This document shows, in pieces, positions 62,360-64,000 of a stretch of 64,000 bases of DNA. The position numbers were made by a program, and so were the translations under genes. The notes beneath the pieces are model-generated. The model was given only the letters and a program-made list of their open reading frames with translations. It searched no databases and was not told the DNA's origin. Origin of the DNA: Aquimarina pacifica (GTDB lineage Bacteria; Bacteroidota; Bacteroidia; Flavobacteriales; Flavobacteriaceae); assembly GCF_000520955.1 (NCBI RefSeq), contig NZ_JACC01000020.1:1-64000 (forward strand), read 5' to 3'. Every line of letters begins with the position of its first letter. Positions within the stretch are counted from its first letter, which is position 1.

Positions 62360-62706
62360 GTTTTTTAGATTAAATAAAAAATCAAATACTTGCTAAGACC
62401 TTATAATTTGTTCTGGTTTTGGAAAGCGCATTCTAATCCCTTTTTTGAATTAACACTATGATTTCTCTGTCCAAGGTAATAACCGGTAATGCTGATTTCT
62501 CTATTTTCTAATTCGAAATATTTGTACCTCTTTGCACAATAGAATCTTCTTTTTTATACTGGTTTTTACGACTTTATTACACAGTTTTAAAACATAGTTC
62601 TGTTTAAATATGGAGAGTCAAGACCCTCCATATTTTTAATTCATATTGTATTAGACATTTGCGGGGAGTGGCATTTTCTATATGCCTATTTTTAGTCCTT
62701 TTTGAC
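62360..62706. other. 347-base gap between two secreted-protein genes
   Basis: No gene. It holds a hairpin at 62606-62637, and no clear promoter element was found. Confidence 0.45.
62606..62637. terminator. Hairpin after the crystallin-like gene
   Basis: AAATATGGAG / CTCCATATTT stem with a 10-base loop, T-run on the plus strand and a weaker one on the minus strand, about 70 bases after the crystallin-like stop codon. Confidence 0.5.
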
Positions 62707-63477
62707 CTACCAAAAGTATCTTCTGCTAATAACTAATGATGAGATTTGATCATTCCAGGAAATACTTTTCCCAAAAGGTTTCCAATTCATGGTGTACTGG
62801 GTAAGATTACTCGCTGAACTTGTAAATCGTTGTCTTTTACCACCACAATATTCATGCTCGTATATAACAACTTTAATTAAAAATCCATAACTCTCCATAC
62901 TAAACGAAGATATTCGATCATTCCAGCCATTACCAAAAGAAGAATTCACCGAATTTACTTTGATTGAGTCATCGTTATCAGCATTGATTGTATATTGTGC
63001 ACCACTGTAGTTGGCATTACTATAAAATGAGCATTTTAATATGCCATCTTTTTTATATTCTGGAATTAAAAGTTCGTATTTTGAATACACTTCTTTTCTT
63101 TTTTTCTCTATTTCTACACCTGTAGATTCGGTAGAGGTAAGAAATTTTTCCATTTCGGCTTCTGCCAAAATTTGTTGTTCAGATTCAGGAAACATTCTTA
63201 TCAATTCATTAAAGTATTCTTCGTCAGTATCAAATAGATAAACATCTCCTTTTTCTTTTAAATCATATACATAATTCAATGTACTTTGAGTTGCTACCAA
63301 ATTTGATAAAAAAAGTGCGTCTTTTTCATTATTTGTATCTAAAACGTTTCCTTTATAATGGACTATATTATTTTTTGAAATCTGGTTTACATCATCGATT
63401 TCTTCATTAATTTTTTCAGTACTACAAGAGAAGATTAAAATGGTGCTAATAAGGAATAAAATATTACTTAGTTTCAT
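62707..63477 (-). CDS. Lipoprotein with beta/gamma-crystallin domain
   Basis: 256 residues. A lipoprotein signal with lipobox cysteine C18 (IFSCS), a charged helical middle (about 75-140), then two beta/gamma-crystallin Greek-key motifs (about 148-252): FYSNANYSGAQYTI with NDRISSFSM, and YEHEYCGGKRQRF with NDQISSLVI. The repeated ND-x-ISS is the known calcium-binding motif of microbial crystallins, so calcium binding is expected. The role could be calcium-dependent adhesion or protease inhibition. No T9SS tail. Confidence 0.8.
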   Translation of the reverse strand: MKLSNILFLISTILIFSCSTEKINEEIDDVNQISKNNIVHYKGNVLDTNNEKDALFLSNLVATQSTLNYVYDLKEKGDVYLFDTDEEYFNELIRMFPESEQQILAEAEMEKFLTSTESTGVEIEKKRKEVYSKYELLIPEYKKDGILKCSFYSNANYSGAQYTINADNDDSIKVNSVNSSFGNGWNDRISSFSMESYGFLIKVVIYEHEYCGGKRQRFTSSASNLTQYTMNWKPFGKSISWNDQISSLVISRRYFW

Positions 63478-63726
63478 AATGTTAGTTTTTTAGTTTTATG
63501 TTGTGAAATTTTTTTTGGCAATAGAAATAAATCTTTTCAGAGATACTTCTAATTATGTATTGATCTTCAATCACATTTATCTCATGTTTTTTGAAGATTT
63601 TTTTAACGAATAAGGAAAAGTATACTACCCAAAATTTAATGTTTCCTTTTTTTTAATGAGCATTTAACAAAGCCTTGTTTAAATATTTAAACCAGTCAGA
63701 GTAATTAAATTAAGGGTAGTATTTTA

Positions 63727-64000
63727 TTATTTAATGATTACCTTTTGTGTAATTATTTTAGTTTCAGAAAGAACTTTTAGTATGTATAAACCAGAAGGCA
63801 AAAAGCTCACGTTCTCTAATGCGCCATCCTTTGCTATAGATTCATAAAGGATTTGACCATCATAGCTCATTACCACAAAATTAAACGCTCCTTGTATCCC
63901 GGTTTTTAATAAAATTTGTCCATTACTAGGGTTAGAGGTTATAAAATTACCTATTGTAGATTCTGAAATAATATATTCATCTTTGCCAGAATACTCGTCT
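63727..64000 (-). CDS. T9SS-secreted protein, C-terminal part only (runs off the window)
   Basis: The 91 codons at the window edge encode a T9SS type A sorting domain: ITSNPSNGQILLKTG, VMSYDGQILYESI and a final LYILKVLSETKIITQKVIIK. The stop codon is at 63727-63729. The rest of the gene lies beyond 64000, so the main function is unknown. Confidence 0.8.
   Translation of the reverse strand, partial: DEYSGKDEYIISESTIGNFITSNPSNGQILLKTGIQGAFNFVVMSYDGQILYESIAKDGALENVSFLPSGLYILKVLSETKIITQKVIIK

Overview
The window looks like chromosomal DNA of a marine, gliding-type member of the Flavobacteriaceae (Bacteroidota), probably close to Aquimarina. The signs are AT-rich DNA, promoters of the TTTG / TAnnTTTG type, many secreted proteins ending in a type IX secretion (T9SS) sorting domain, membrane regulators joining TPR or membrane segments to a helix-turn-helix, an IPExxxVDY-family protein, and the housekeeping run purN / acpP-fabF-rnc / pyk. 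The genus is an inference from overall character, not from a marker gene. No rRNA, tRNA, CRISPR array, transposase or phage gene was seen.

Region 1 (0.05-21 kb) is a cellulose-degradation locus. Four minus-strand genes run from a small T9SS-exported protein (17.9-18.7 kb) to a 2343-residue GH9-CBM3-PKD-GH48 bifunctional cellulase, a GH5 cellulase, and a 2575-residue beta-propeller / di-haem cytochrome / CBM3 protein. The three large proteins share PKD domains, T9SS tails and a ~125-residue module that I cannot assign to a known family (four copies in all). A divergent TPR-membrane-HTH regulator (19.3-21.1 kb) is the likely local controller. There is no SusC/SusD pair, so this is not a classical polysaccharide utilization locus. 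It looks like a cell-surface or secreted cellulase system with its own redox protein and is the best candidate for an undescribed system.

Region 2 (21.6-41.3 kb) is mostly core or semi-core genes: a His/Cys-rich small protein, TonB-dependent receptor and lipoprotein operon (perhaps metal uptake); an alpha/beta hydrolase; AddB-like and AddA-like recombination nucleases separated by an OmpA-type porin; Mn/Fe superoxide dismutase; an NHL-repeat lipoprotein; a membrane AraC regulator; a PurF-type amidotransferase; a PfkB kinase; and RNase H. A structured RNA element resembling Flavo-1 lies at 41.24-41.32 kb.

Region 3 (41.4-49.7 kb) holds purN, the acpP-fabF-rnc operon (with a terminator-like hairpin inside the start of rnc), the IPExxxVDY gene with pyk, a response regulator and PAS histidine kinase, a DUF2721-type membrane protein and an AraC-type regulator.

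Region 4 (49.7-64 kb) is accessory: a TPR-AraC regulator divergent from the previous AraC gene across a perfect inverted repeat, an orphan GG-leader peptide resembling a lanthipeptide precursor, a BNR/sortilin-like propeller protein, a glycine-zipper membrane protein, aminopeptidase P, then a minus-strand run of secreted proteins (a 962-residue T9SS protein with a helical hydrophobic core, a tail-fibre-like protein, a 422-residue T9SS protein, a beta/gamma-crystallin lipoprotein and a truncated T9SS protein at the window edge).
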